Part shown: positions 51,873-60,802 of the stretch, piece by piece | Position numbering within the stretch: position 1 is the first letter of the stretch | Layout: each line of letters opens with the position of its first letter | Origin: Burkholderia ambifaria | GTDB taxonomy: Bacteria; Pseudomonadota; Gammaproteobacteria; Burkholderiales; Burkholderiaceae | Direction of reading: 5' to 3' | NCBI RefSeq assembly: GCF_001443045.1 | Contig: NZ_LKPJ01000006.1 | Location: forward strand, 209,058 to 273,057 | DNA length: 64,000 nt | Notes under the pieces: model-generated | Seen by the model: the letters and a program-made list of their open reading frames with translations, nothing else | What the model was told of the DNA's origin: nothing | The model's database searches: none | Position numbers and translations under genes: made by a program

Positions 51873-51895
51873 ATATTTGATTGAAATTCAAATAT
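51873..51895. promoter_or_regulatory. Inverted repeat upstream of dkgB
   Basis: ATATTTGA (51873-51880) and TCAAATAT (51888-51895) form a perfect 8-bp inverted repeat around 7 bases. It lies 90 bp upstream of dkgB. The TTTGA/TCAAA core recalls the repeat upstream of the LysR gene at 54546, so the same regulator could bind both. Confidence 0.5.
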
Positions 51896-51939
51896 GCGTC
51901 GTGAATCCGGCCGGCTGCCGGCATGCCAGCAGCCTGGTC

Positions 51940-52902
51940 TCAGGCGGTGCCCGTCCGCGCGTTCGTGCCCGCGGCGGCATTCGCGTGGAACACGGGCAGC
52001 ACGTCCGCGGCGATCTCCGACATCGTCTCGTCGAGCGGACGGCGGTTGCGGCGGAAATGCAGGCCGATGTGCTGCACGCCCGCGTCGCGCATCGCCGCGA
52101 GTTCTTCCGTCAGCGCGATGCGTCCGGCGCGCGCGCCGAAGCGGTGCCGCTGCAGCGGTTCGTGCGGGTCTTCCGCGAGGTCGAGGTGGATGAAGCTCAC
52201 GTACGGCTTGTTGCCGGCCACCGCGCGCCAGTTCGCGGCGCGCTGCAGGTGATCGGCCGGCGCGCCCGGATAGGCGAGGCAGCCGTCCATGTGTTCGCCG
52301 ATCCATGCGGGCGTTTGCTGCGCGAGACCCGCGACGAGCAGCGGCACCGGCGAGCGTGCGGCGGGCAGCACTTCCAGGCCGGGCGGCAGGTGCCCGTGCG
52401 CGCCGTCGCGCAGCAGCGCGATCTGGTCGCGGAAATTCGCGCCGCGCGATGCGAAGTCGCGGCCGAACAGCGGATATTCGACCGGCCGGTCGCCGCTCGC
52501 GACGCCGAGCAGCAGGCGGCCGCCGCTCAGTTCCTGGATCGTCGCGGCCGATTTCAGCGTCAGCAGCGGTTCGCGCAGCGGCAGTACGACGGCCGCCGTG
52601 CCGAGCAGGATGTCGCGCGTGATGCCGGCGAGGTAGCCGAGATACGAGAACGTCTCGAACACCTGCGCGGCATCGCCGAACGACGGGTCGTACACCGGCA
52701 CGTCGCGCACCCAGAGCGCGCGAAAGCCGAGCGTATCGGCCAGTCGCGCGAGTTCCGCATGGCTTTCCAGGTCGGGCACGCCGGGGCGGCGGCCGTCATG
52801 CTGGCGCTTCGCGTCGCCGGCCGGCGACCAGTCGTTGTCGAGCGGCAGCTCGATGCCGATGCTGAAGCCGCCGTCGGCGAGCCTGTCGAGTGAAGTGGAC
52901 AT
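51940..52902 (-). CDS. Luciferase-like (LLM class) flavin monooxygenase
   Basis: The 320-residue protein has the bacterial luciferase-like TIM barrel: FSIGIELPLDNDWSPAGDAK, LADTLGFRALWVRDVPVYDP, GTAAVVLPLREPLLTLKSAA, TIQELSGGRLLLGVASGDRP. It probably uses FMNH2 or F420-type cofactor; in Burkholderia FMN is the expected one. The substrate is unknown. It is 16 bp after the small MoaF-like gene and probably in the MFS-led operon. Confidence 0.88.
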   Translation of the reverse strand: MSTSLDRLADGGFSIGIELPLDNDWSPAGDAKRQHDGRRPGVPDLESHAELARLADTLGFRALWVRDVPVYDPSFGDAAQVFETFSYLGYLAGITRDILLGTAAVVLPLREPLLTLKSAATIQELSGGRLLLGVASGDRPVEYPLFGRDFASRGANFRDQIALLRDGAHGHLPPGLEVLPAARSPVPLLVAGLAQQTPAWIGEHMDGCLAYPGAPADHLQRAANWRAVAGNKPYVSFIHLDLAEDPHEPLQRHRFGARAGRIALTEELAAMRDAGVQHIGLHFRRNRRPLDETMSEIAADVLPVFHANAAAGTNARTGTA

Positions 52903-52918
52903 GATCGGGCGCCTCCGT

Positions 52919-53242
52919 TCAGACCGCGCGCAGGCTGCCTTCGAGCCGGTAGAAATCGAGCGACGCCGCGGTGAAGAACGTGCGCGACGTGCCGGCGGCG
53001 AAATCGTCGATGTGCACGACCGTCGCGCGGTCGGCTTCCTGCCACGAGATCGCGTAGGTTTCGCCGGCGACGTGCTGCCACGTGTACGAGACTTCGCCCT
53101 TCGCGCCGGCGTACGGGCCTTCGGTGATCTCGTAGCGCATGTGGAGGCCGTCCTCGTCATATGCGTTGAGGGCGGTCAGGCCGTCGTAACGGACTTCGAA
53201 AGTCTTGCCGGCGAACGGCGGGCGTTGGGTCGATGCGTTCAT
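52919..53242 (-). CDS. MoaF-like small beta-barrel protein
   Basis: The 107-residue protein (GKTFEVRYDGLTALNAYDED, ITEGPYAGAKGEVSYTWQHV, YAISWQEADRATVVHIDDFA) has alternating strands of a lipocalin/calycin-like barrel as in MoaF-type proteins. The ATG at 53242 is fixed by CAGGAGCC just upstream. It sits between the MFS and the luciferase-like gene in a close run. A ligand-binding or small hydrolytic role is possible. Confidence 0.7.
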   Translation of the reverse strand: MNASTQRPPFAGKTFEVRYDGLTALNAYDEDGLHMRYEITEGPYAGAKGEVSYTWQHVAGETYAISWQEADRATVVHIDDFAAGTSRTFFTAASLDFYRLEGSLRAV

Positions 53243-53271
53243 GCTGATGGGCTCCTGCGAGAAAGTGACGT

Positions 53272-54474
53272 TCAATGTGCGAGTTCGACGGGTTCGGCCG
53301 TGCGTTCCGGCAAGCCTTCGCTGCGGTCCAGACGGCCGCTCAGCGCGGTCAGCGCGAACGCGCCGAGCGTGACGACGGCGGCGATCCACGGCGTATGGCC
53401 GAGGCCGACGTTCGCGACGATCAGGCCGCCGAGCGACGAGCCGCCGGCGACGCCGAGGTTGAACGCGGCGATGTTGAAGCCCGACGCGACGTCGGTGGCG
53501 TCCGGCGCGAAGTGGCGCGCCTGCTTGACGACGTACACCTGCAGGCCCGGCACGTTGCCGAAGGCGACGGCGCCCCATGCGAGCATCGTCAGCACCGCGA
53601 GCCACTTCACGTGCACCGTGAAGGTCAGCGCGAGCAGCACGATCGCGAGCAGCAGGAAGATCCGCTTGAGCGCCTTGATCGGGCCGACGCTGTCGGCGAG
53701 CTTGCCGCCCCATACGTTGCCGAACGCGACCGACACGCCGTAGCCGACGAGCACGAGGCTGACCTGCGACGGCGTGAAGCCGGCGATCTGCTCGAGCAGC
53801 GGCGCCATGTAGGTGAACGCGATCAGCGAGCCGCCGTAGCCGACCGCCGTCATCGCGTAGACGAGGAGCAGGCGCGGCTGGGCCAGTACGCGGAACTGAC
53901 GGGCGAGCGGTGCCGGCGGTGTCTGCGGAAGGCCGCGCGGCACGAACGCCACTGCGCCGAGGAACGCGATGAGACCGAACAGCGCGACGATCAGGAACGT
54001 CGCGCGCCAGCCGAAGTGCTGGCCGATGAAGGTGCCGAGCGGAATGCCGGCGACGAACGCGACGGTCATCCCGCTGAACATCGTCGCGATCGCGCTGGCG
54101 GCCTTGTCCTTCGGCACGAGCGTGGTCGCGATGATCGAGCCGACGGAGAAGAACACGCCGTGCGCGAGGCCGGTGAGGATGCGCGCGACGATCAGCGATT
54201 CGTAGCTCGGCGCCTGCCAGGCCACGAGGTTGCCGACGGTGAACAGCGCCATCAGTGCGGCGAGCAGCGTCTTGCGCGGCACGCGGCCGGTGAGCGCGGT
54301 CAGGAGCGGCGCGCCGATCGCGACGCTCAGTGCGTAGAGGCTGACGAGCAGGCCGGCCGACGGCAGGCTGACGCCGAGATCGGCGCCGATCGTCGGGATC
54401 AGCCCGACGATCACGAATTCGGTCGTGCCGATGGCAAAGGCGCTGATGGTCAGCGCCAGCAGGGCGAGTGGCAT
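53272..54474 (-). CDS. MFS efflux transporter (AraJ/YdhP-like, DHA1 family)
   Basis: The 400-residue protein begins MPLALLALTISAFAIGTTEF, the typical start of DHA1 sugar/drug exporters. It has 12 helices, LLTALTGRVPRKTLL after helix 2, and VAGIPLGTFIGQHFGWRATF as the antiporter motif in helix 5. It is divergent from the LysR gene at 54584 with 109 bp between starts and is first in the run MFS-MoaF-like-LLM. The substrate could be the product of the cluster. Confidence 0.92.
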   Translation of the reverse strand: MPLALLALTISAFAIGTTEFVIVGLIPTIGADLGVSLPSAGLLVSLYALSVAIGAPLLTALTGRVPRKTLLAALMALFTVGNLVAWQAPSYESLIVARILTGLAHGVFFSVGSIIATTLVPKDKAASAIATMFSGMTVAFVAGIPLGTFIGQHFGWRATFLIVALFGLIAFLGAVAFVPRGLPQTPPAPLARQFRVLAQPRLLLVYAMTAVGYGGSLIAFTYMAPLLEQIAGFTPSQVSLVLVGYGVSVAFGNVWGGKLADSVGPIKALKRIFLLLAIVLLALTFTVHVKWLAVLTMLAWGAVAFGNVPGLQVYVVKQARHFAPDATDVASGFNIAAFNLGVAGGSSLGGLIVANVGLGHTPWIAAVVTLGAFALTALSGRLDRSEGLPERTAEPVELAH

Positions 54475-54545
54475 GATGGGATCCGGGTTCCAGTTAGGAT
54501 GGATCGCAGTGTGCCGGCTTTACTTTTGCGGAAAAACGGGTCTAT

Positions 54546-54565
54546 AAATCAAATTGTTTTGATTT
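54546..54565. promoter_or_regulatory. Inverted repeat in the LysR/MFS divergent promoter
   Basis: AAATCAAATTGTTTTGATTT has perfect 8-bp arms around 4 bases. It lies 18 bp before the LysR start codon and 71 bp before the MFS start. It is a likely LysR binding or autoregulatory site. Confidence 0.65.
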
Positions 54566-54583
54566 GAAGTCAACAATGACGCG

Positions 54584-55528
54584 ATGAAGATCACGCTTGA
54601 CGAACTCCAGGCCTTTGCCGCCGTGGTCGACTCCGGTTCGATCACCGCTGCCGCGCAGCAGCTCGACCTCACCGTGTCGGCCACGAGCCGCACGCTCGCG
54701 CGGCTCGAGGAGAAGCTGAAGACCACGCTGCTGCGCCGGACCACGCGCCGGCTCGAACTGACCGAGGAAGGGCGTGCGTTCCTGCAGGACGCGCGCGCGA
54801 TCATCGAGTCGGTCGAGAACGCCGAGGAGCAGATGCTCGCGCGGCGCGAGATGCCGTCGGGGCGGCTGCGTGTCGATGCCGCGACGCCGTTCATGCTGCA
54901 CGTGATCGTGCCGCTCGTGCGCGGCTACCGCGAACGGTTCCCGAAGGTCGACCTGGAACTGAACAGCAACGAGGGGATCATCGATCTGCTCGAGCGGCGC
55001 ACCGACGTCGCGATCCGCATCGGCCGGCTCAAGGATTCGACGCTGCACAGCCGGCGGATCGGCAACAGCCGGCTGCGCATGCTCGCGAGCCCCGCGTATA
55101 TCGAAGCGCACGGCCAGCCGCGCAAGGTCGAGGATCTCGACAGGCACACGCTGCTGGGCTTCACGCAGCCCGAATCGCTGAACGTCTGGCCGATCCTCGG
55201 CACGGACGGCGAGCCGTGCCGCATCGAGCCCGGCATCTGGTCGTCGAGCGGCGAGACGCTGCGGCAGCTCGCGCTGGAGGGGGCGGGGGTCGTATGCCTG
55301 TCGGATTTCATGACCGCGCAGGATCGCGAGGCCGGTCGGCTCGTGCAGGTGCTCGCGCGGCAGACGCTCGACGTCGAACAGCCGATCAACGCGGTGTATT
55401 ACCGGAACACCGCGATTTCGTCGCGAATCGCGTCGTTCGTCGATTACATGATCGAGGTGCTGGGTGGCGGGAGCGGCGGCAGCGGTGCGCCGGCGCGGCG
55501 CAAGGCAGCGTGGATGGGGCCGTTGTAA
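54584..55528 (+). CDS. LysR-family transcriptional regulator
   Basis: The 314-residue protein has a LysR HTH (ITLDELQAFAAVVDSGSITA, AAQQLDLTVSATSRTLARLE) and an effector domain of the CrgA/DsdC-like group (SGRLRVDAATPFMLHVIVPL, IDLLERRTDVAIRIGRLKDS). It ends in a Gly/Ser-rich tail. It is divergent from the MFS-led operon and is the likely regulator of the redox cluster to its left. The inducer is unknown. Confidence 0.92.
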   Translation: MKITLDELQAFAAVVDSGSITAAAQQLDLTVSATSRTLARLEEKLKTTLLRRTTRRLELTEEGRAFLQDARAIIESVENAEEQMLARREMPSGRLRVDAATPFMLHVIVPLVRGYRERFPKVDLELNSNEGIIDLLERRTDVAIRIGRLKDSTLHSRRIGNSRLRMLASPAYIEAHGQPRKVEDLDRHTLLGFTQPESLNVWPILGTDGEPCRIEPGIWSSSGETLRQLALEGAGVVCLSDFMTAQDREAGRLVQVLARQTLDVEQPINAVYYRNTAISSRIASFVDYMIEVLGGGSGGSGAPARRKAAWMGPL

Positions 55529-55657
55529 CGGCGGAGTGCCGGGATCGGCGGCCGGCGACCGGCAGCGGGCGACGGGTGGCGGGCACCCGATCAGGCGCCC
55601 GGTGTGATCCGGCATGCCACACGGCGCTTGCGCCGCGGGCATGCCGCCGTGTCGTGA

Positions 55658-57133
55658 TTACGCTTCCTCGGACCACGACATATTGTCGCGCGCCAGCAGC
55701 GCCGACGATGCCGCCGGCCCGAACGTGCCGGCCGTATAGAGGCGCGGACGGTCGCCGAGCTGCTTCCAGCCGTCGAGGATCGGCTCGACCCACGACCACG
55801 CGGCTTCGAGTTCGTCGCGGCGCATGAAGTGGGTGAGACGCCCGCGGATCACGTCGATCAGCAGCCGCTCGTACGCTTCCGCGCGCCGTTCCGGAATCGC
55901 CTGCTGCAGGTCGAGGTTCAGGCTCACGGGCACCATCTTCATTCCGCTGCCCGGCTCTTTCGCGAGCATCTGCAGCTGGATCGATTCTTCCGGCTGGAGC
56001 TGGATCACGAGGCGGTTGCTGTAGTGGCGCGGGCCGCTCGGGATGATCGAGAACGGCATGTCCGCGAACTCGATCACGATTTCCGATTGGCGGCGCTGCA
56101 GCCGCTTGCCGGTGCGCAGGAAGAACGGCACGTTCGCCCAGCGCCAGTTGTTGATGTGCGTGCGCAGCGCGACGAAGGTTTCCGCGTGGCTGTCCGCCGG
56201 CACGTTGTCTTCCTCGAGATAGCCCTTGACCGGCTGGCCGTCGACCGCGCCGGCCGTGTACTGGCCGCGGACCGTGTCGCGCGCGACGTCCGACAGCGCC
56301 ATCGGACGCAGCGAGCGCAGCACCTTCAGTTTTTCGTCGCGCACCGCGTCCGGGTCGAGCGACACCGGCGGCTCCATCGCGACGATGCACAGCAGTTGCA
56401 GCAGGTGGTTCTGCACCATGTCGCGCAACGCGCCGGTATGGTCGTAGAAGCCCGCGCGGCTGCCGACGCCGACCGTCTCCGCCACCGTGATCTGCACGCT
56501 GCGGATGCTCGGCGCCTGCCACAGCGGCCCGAAGATCGGGTTGCCGAAACGCAGCACCATCAGGTTCTGCACGGTTTCCTTGCCGAGGTAATGGTCGATC
56601 CGGTAGATCTGCGATTCCGCGAAATGCTTGCCGACCGCATTGTTGATCGCCTTCGCCGACGCGAGATCGTGGCCGAGCGGTTTTTCGAGGACGACGCGCG
56701 AGCGCGCATCGACGAGGTGCGCGGTCGACAGGTTGTCGCAGATCGTCGTGAACAGCTCCGGCGACGTCGACAGGTAGAACACGTGGATCGCGTCGCTGCG
56801 CGCCGCTTCGGCGAGCCGCGCATAGTCTTCCGGCGCGTTCACGTCGATCAGCACGTACTTGAACAGGTCGAGGAAGCGGGCCCACGCATCGGCGTTGAAC
56901 GCCTTCTCGTCGATGAACGGGCGCGACTGCTCGTCCATGAACTTGCGGTAGCCGTCGATGCCCCAGTCGCGGCGGCCCACCGCGATGATGCGCGTCTGGG
57001 GCGGCAGGTTGCAGTGCAGGTGCGCCATGTAGAGCGCGGGCAACAGCTTGCGGGCGGCCAGGTCGCCGCCGCCGCCGAAGATGATCATGTCGACGGGCTG
57101 GTCGGCTTCGGTCTGGTTGGGCTGATTCGTCAT
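55658..57133 (-). CDS. zwf: Glucose-6-phosphate 1-dehydrogenase
   Basis: The enzyme oxidises glucose 6-phosphate to 6-phosphogluconolactone, feeding NADPH production and the Entner-Doudoroff route. The 491-residue protein has MIIFGGGGDLAARKLLPALY (Rossmann GxxGDLAxRK), the active-site signature IYRIDHYLGKETVQNLMVLR, FFLRTGKRL and RAEAYERLLIDVIRG. Length matches E. coli Zwf (491 aa). The usual partners pgl, edd and eda are not in the window. It is alone and convergent with the LysR gene. Confidence 0.96.
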   Translation of the reverse strand: MTNQPNQTEADQPVDMIIFGGGGDLAARKLLPALYMAHLHCNLPPQTRIIAVGRRDWGIDGYRKFMDEQSRPFIDEKAFNADAWARFLDLFKYVLIDVNAPEDYARLAEAARSDAIHVFYLSTSPELFTTICDNLSTAHLVDARSRVVLEKPLGHDLASAKAINNAVGKHFAESQIYRIDHYLGKETVQNLMVLRFGNPIFGPLWQAPSIRSVQITVAETVGVGSRAGFYDHTGALRDMVQNHLLQLLCIVAMEPPVSLDPDAVRDEKLKVLRSLRPMALSDVARDTVRGQYTAGAVDGQPVKGYLEEDNVPADSHAETFVALRTHINNWRWANVPFFLRTGKRLQRRQSEIVIEFADMPFSIIPSGPRHYSNRLVIQLQPEESIQLQMLAKEPGSGMKMVPVSLNLDLQQAIPERRAEAYERLLIDVIRGRLTHFMRRDELEAAWSWVEPILDGWKQLGDRPRLYTAGTFGPAASSALLARDNMSWSEEA

Positions 57134-57307
57134 GAGTGGTTCGCGGTCTGAAACGGGTGAGCGTGGAACGAACGTCGAAGCGCCGGCCGCCGGTGCATTG
57201 GCGTGCCAGTACGTGAAAACACTAATAGTGCACGGTTTTGAGCGATTGCGGATGGGTTCGCGCGTATGTAACAGGGCTTGCACTCCATCTGTCGGCACGA
57301 TTATGAT

Positions 57308-57321
57308 TGAGTGCTCACTCA
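57308..57321. promoter_or_regulatory. TetR operator copy 1
   Basis: TGAGTGCTCACTCA has perfect 6-bp arms around CT. It lies 16 bp before the GTG start of the TetR gene at 57337, a position fit for autorepression. Confidence 0.65.
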
Positions 57322-57336
57322 TTAAAGGAGTCGAAC

Positions 57337-57915
57337 GTGGCCCGACCGCGCAGTCCCGACAAGCATGATGCCATTCTCGCGGCCGCCGCCCGTGCGCTCG
57401 CGGAGGACGGCGCGAGCGCGACCACCGCGCGCATCGCGCGGCTTGCCGGCGTTGCGGAAGGCACGGTGTTCACTTATTTCGACACCAAGGATGCGCTGCT
57501 GAACGCGCTGTACCTGAGCCTGAAGGGCGACATGCGCGATGCGATGATGACCGGGTTTCCGGAGCGCGCGCCGGCCGAGCAGGCAATGCGGCATGCGTGG
57601 AATGGCTACGTGTCGTGGGGCGTCGCGAATCCGGACGGGCGGCGCGCGCTGCAGCAGCTCGGCGTGAGCGGTCGCATCGACGACGCGCATCGCGCGGCCG
57701 GGGCCGAAGGGTTCGGCGCGATCAGCGCGTTGCTGCGCGCGCAGGTCGCTGCGGCGGGCGGGCTCGAGGCCGACGACGCGCATGCGTTCTGCGCGGCGCT
57801 GTTCACGTCGATCGCGGAAACGGCGATGGAGTCGATCGCACGCGATCCGGCGCGCTCGGATGCGTACCGGGAAGCCGGGTTTCGTGCGCTGTGGGCCGTG
57901 TTGCACGCAGTGTGA
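57337..57915 (+). CDS. TetR-family repressor
   Basis: The 192-residue protein has the TetR HTH (HDAILAAAARALAEDGASAT, TARIARLAGVAEGTVFTYFD) and a ligand domain. The start is the GTG at 57337, preceded 6 bp upstream by AAAGGAG; the in-frame TTG upstream is inside the operator. Similar TGAGTGA/TCATTCA repeats occur in front of this gene and in front of the SDR at 58104, so it probably represses both. Confidence 0.9.
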   Translation: MARPRSPDKHDAILAAAARALAEDGASATTARIARLAGVAEGTVFTYFDTKDALLNALYLSLKGDMRDAMMTGFPERAPAEQAMRHAWNGYVSWGVANPDGRRALQQLGVSGRIDDAHRAAGAEGFGAISALLRAQVAAAGGLEADDAHAFCAALFTSIAETAMESIARDPARSDAYREAGFRALWAVLHAV

Positions 57916-58051
57916 GCGAGCGGCTGGCCTGGCCGAAAGTTTGTGGCCGGGTGATCGGCGGCGCGTCCGTTTCGGGCGTCGCCGCGGCGATGGAAGGTGG
58001 TTTCAGGCAGGGCGACGCACGGTGAAATCGACCGTTTCGACGCCCATATTA

Positions 58052-58071
58052 ATGAGTGAGTAATCATTCAT
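58052..58071. promoter_or_regulatory. TetR operator copy 2
   Basis: ATGAGTGAGTAATCATTCAT has 8-bp arms with one mismatch around GTAA. It lies 32 bp before the SDR start codon and shares the TGAGTG/(T)CA(C/T)TCA elements of copy 1. Confidence 0.6.
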
Positions 58072-58103
58072 TTTGTGGTTTCAACTTTGTCGAGGAGTGG
58101 GAA

Positions 58104-58979
58104 ATGTCGAAAGTCTGGCTGGTGACAGGGGCCGCACGTGGCCTGGGGCGTGCCATCTCGGAAGCGGTGCTGGCGGCGGGCGACCGGCTGGTGGCCGGTG
58201 CGCGCGATCCCGAGCGGCTCGCGGATCTGGAGGCGCGGTACGGCGACCGGCTGCTGCCGATCGAGCTCGACGTGACCGACGCGGCGGCGGGCGCGCATGC
58301 GGTGGCGGCCGCGCGCGACGCGTTCGGCCGCATCGACGTGCTGGTGAACAACGCGGGCTACGGCCACACCATGCCGTTCGAGCAGATGGGCGCCGACGAC
58401 TTCCGCGACCAGATCGAAACGAACCTGTTCGGCGTGGTCAACCTGACGCGCGCGGTGCTGCCGGCGATGCGCGCGCAGCGCGCGGGCCACATCTTTCAAG
58501 TGTCGTCGGTCGGCGGGCGTACGTCGACGGCCGGCCTGTCCGCATACCAGGCCGCGAAATGGGCGGTCGGCGGGTTCAGCGACGTGCTGTCGAAGGAAGT
58601 CGCGCCGTTCGGCGTGCGCGTGTGCACGCTGGAGCCGGGCGGCATGCGCACCGAATGGGCCGCGCGGGCGAAGCGTGACGTCGATGGGCTGCTGCCCGAC
58701 TATCAGCCGTCGGTCGGGAAGATCCTCGAACTGTTCGGCGCGTACGGCGGCCACGAGGTCGGCGATCCCGCACGGATCGCGGCGCTGATCGTCGAGCTGT
58801 CGCGTCGCGACGACGTGCCGATGCGCCTGTTGCTCGGCGGCGATGCGCTGTTCGTGTGCGAGCAGGCGGAAACGCAGCGCGCCGAAGAGGCGGCGCGGTG
58901 GCGCGACACGACGCTGTCGACGATGTTCCCGGACGCGAAGCTGCCGGACGGGCTCCCGGCGTTGAAGAAGGTCGGATAG
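58104..58979 (+). CDS. SDR-family oxidoreductase
   Basis: The 291-residue protein has VWLVTGAARGLGRAI (TGxxxGxG), DVLVNNAGYGHTMPFEQM and AYQAAKWAVGG (Y-x3-K). It resembles SDRs of the kind often encoded beside TetR regulators and induced by aldehydes or ketones. GAGGAG lies 8 bp before the ATG at 58104. An operator copy lies directly upstream. Confidence 0.92.
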   Translation: MSKVWLVTGAARGLGRAISEAVLAAGDRLVAGARDPERLADLEARYGDRLLPIELDVTDAAAGAHAVAAARDAFGRIDVLVNNAGYGHTMPFEQMGADDFRDQIETNLFGVVNLTRAVLPAMRAQRAGHIFQVSSVGGRTSTAGLSAYQAAKWAVGGFSDVLSKEVAPFGVRVCTLEPGGMRTEWAARAKRDVDGLLPDYQPSVGKILELFGAYGGHEVGDPARIAALIVELSRRDDVPMRLLLGGDALFVCEQAETQRAEEAARWRDTTLSTMFPDAKLPDGLPALKKVG

Positions 58980-59109
58980 GCCCGGGAACGGCGGTATCGG
59001 GGGCGCGTGTGAGTGCCGCGCCGGACTTCCGCGGGCGCGCGCGGCGACCGGCGGAAGACCGGGCCCATGCATGCCCGGTCTTCGACAGCCATCACCGTTA
59101 CGGAGGGCT

Positions 59110-59688
59110 TCAACGCCCCATCGCGTAGAACTCCGCGTTCGGCCGCATGTTCGTCACGTTCGCGATGCGATTGGACATCCCGAAGAACGCCGCGATCGCC
59201 GCGATGTCCCAGACGTCCTCTTCGGTGAAGCCATGCGACTTCAGCGTGTCGAAATCCGCTTCGCCGACCTGGTGCGCGGTCTGCGAAACCTTCATCGCGA
59301 AGTCGAGCATCGCCTTCTGCCGGACGGTGATGTCGGCCTTGCGGTAGTTGGTCGCGACCTGGTCGGCGATCAGCGGATCCTTCGCGCGAATGCGCAGGAT
59401 CGCGCCATGCGCGATGACGCAGTACTGGCACTGGTTCACCGCGCTGGTCGCCACGACGATCATTTCGCGTTCGGCCTTGGTGAGGTTGCCCGGCTTGTCC
59501 ATCAGCGCATCGTGATACGCCATGAACGCGCGAAACTCGTCCGGGCGATGCGCGAGCGTGAGGAACACGTTCGGGATGAAGCCCGACTTTTCCTGGACGG
59601 CCGCGATCCGTTCGCGAATGTCGTCGGGCAGGTCGTCGAGCGCCGGCACCGGAAAGCGGCTGACGGGCGCGTTGTCTGCAGCGGTCAT
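59110..59688 (-). CDS. Peroxidase-related carboxymuconolactone decarboxylase/AhpD-like protein
   Basis: The 192-residue helical protein has the AhpD-like thiol motif NQCQYCVIAHG (Cys-x-x-Cys-x3-His) and EEDVWDIAAIAAFFGMSNRI, the pattern of the uncharacterised peroxidase-related subfamily. It probably reduces peroxides or accepts electrons from lipoyl donors. It lies 85 bp downstream of acuI and may be co-transcribed with it. Confidence 0.9.
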   Translation of the reverse strand: MTAADNAPVSRFPVPALDDLPDDIRERIAAVQEKSGFIPNVFLTLAHRPDEFRAFMAYHDALMDKPGNLTKAEREMIVVATSAVNQCQYCVIAHGAILRIRAKDPLIADQVATNYRKADITVRQKAMLDFAMKVSQTAHQVGEADFDTLKSHGFTEEDVWDIAAIAAFFGMSNRIANVTNMRPNAEFYAMGR

Positions 59689-59773
59689 GAGGTCTCCTGG
59701 ATAAAGTGGCACGGGCGAACGCGATGCGCGAGCCGCCGGCCGAAAATGAAACGACGGGGTGCCGTTGCCGGCG

Positions 59774-60757
59774 TCATGCGTTGACGTCCACGACGATGCG
59801 GCCGCGCACCTTGCCGCCGATCAGTTCCTCGGCAAGCGGGATGACGTCTGCGAGGCCGACCTGATGACTGATCGCCCCCAGCTTCTCGACATCGAGATCG
59901 GATGCGAGCCGACGCCAGGCCTCCAGCCGCTCGGCGCGCGGGCACATCACGCTGTCGATGCCGACGAGCGTCACGCCGCGCAGGATGAACGGCGCGACGG
60001 TGGCGGGGAAGTCCATGCCGGCGGCCAGGCCGCAGGCCGTCACCACGCCCCGATAGCGCGTGGTCGCACACACGTTGGCGAGCACGTGGCTGCCCGCGAC
60101 GTCGACCGCGCCGGCCCATCGCTCCTTGCCGAGCGGCTTGCCGGGTGCGCTGAATTGCGACCGGTCGAGGATCTCCGCCGCGCCGAGCTGTCGCAGGTAG
60201 TCGGCATCGGCCGGGCGGCCGGTTACGGCGACGACGCGATACCCGAGCCGCGCGAGAAGGGCGGTGGCGACGCTGCCGACGCCGCCTGCCGCGCCGGTCA
60301 CCACGATCTCGCCGTCGTCCGGGCGCACGCCATACCGTTCCAGCGCCATCACGCACAGCATCGCGGTATAGCCGGCCGTGCCGATGGCCATCGCCTGTTG
60401 CGGCGAAAACGCGGACGGCAGCGGCACCAGCCAGTCGCCGTCGACGCGCGCCTTCTGCGCCAGGCCGCCCCAGTGCGTTTCGCCGACGCCCCAGCCGTTG
60501 AGCACGACGCGATCGCCTGCGCGGTAATCCGGATGCGAGCTGTGCTCGACTTCGCCGACCAGATCGATGCCCGGCACCATCGGAAACTTGCGGACCACCG
60601 GGCTCTTGCCGGTGATCGCCAGCCCGTCCTTGTAGTTCAACGTCGAATAGCCGACCCGGATCGTCACGTTGCCCGCGGGCAACTGCGTGTCGTCCAGCGT
60701 TTGCAGCCGCGCGTGCTGGCCGGTTTCGTCCTTGTTGATCACGATGCCCTGGAACAT
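59774..60757 (-). CDS. acuI: NADPH-dependent acrylyl-CoA reductase (AcuI/YhdH)
   Basis: AcuI reduces toxic acrylyl-CoA to propionyl-CoA. The 327-residue medium-chain dehydrogenase lacks the zinc ligands and has [52 protein letters not shown] (NADPH site) and ending [13 protein letters not shown], all typical of YhdH/AcuI. It starts 45 bp after the acuR gene, and an operator copy is in its leader. Confidence 0.95.
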   Translation of the reverse strand: MFQGIVINKDETGQHARLQTLDDTQLPAGNVTIRVGYSTLNYKDGLAITGKSPVVRKFPMVPGIDLVGEVEHSSHPDYRAGDRVVLNGWGVGETHWGGLAQKARVDGDWLVPLPSAFSPQQAMAIGTAGYTAMLCVMALERYGVRPDDGEIVVTGAAGGVGSVATALLARLGYRVVAVTGRPADADYLRQLGAAEILDRSQFSAPGKPLGKERWAGAVDVAGSHVLANVCATTRYRGVVTACGLAAGMDFPATVAPFILRGVTLVGIDSVMCPRAERLEAWRRLASDLDVEKLGAISHQVGLADVIPLAEELIGGKVRGRIVVDVNA

Positions 60758-60770
60758 CCGTCCTCCTTTT

Positions 60771-60785
60771 TAGACCGATCGTCTA
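60771..60785. promoter_or_regulatory. AcuR-type operator in front of acuI
   Basis: TAGACCGATCGTCTA has TAGAC/GTCTA arms. It lies 13 bp upstream of the acuI start codon. A matching copy lies in front of acuR. Confidence 0.7.
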
Positions 60786-60802
60786 GTTAATGGCAAAAAA
60801 AT

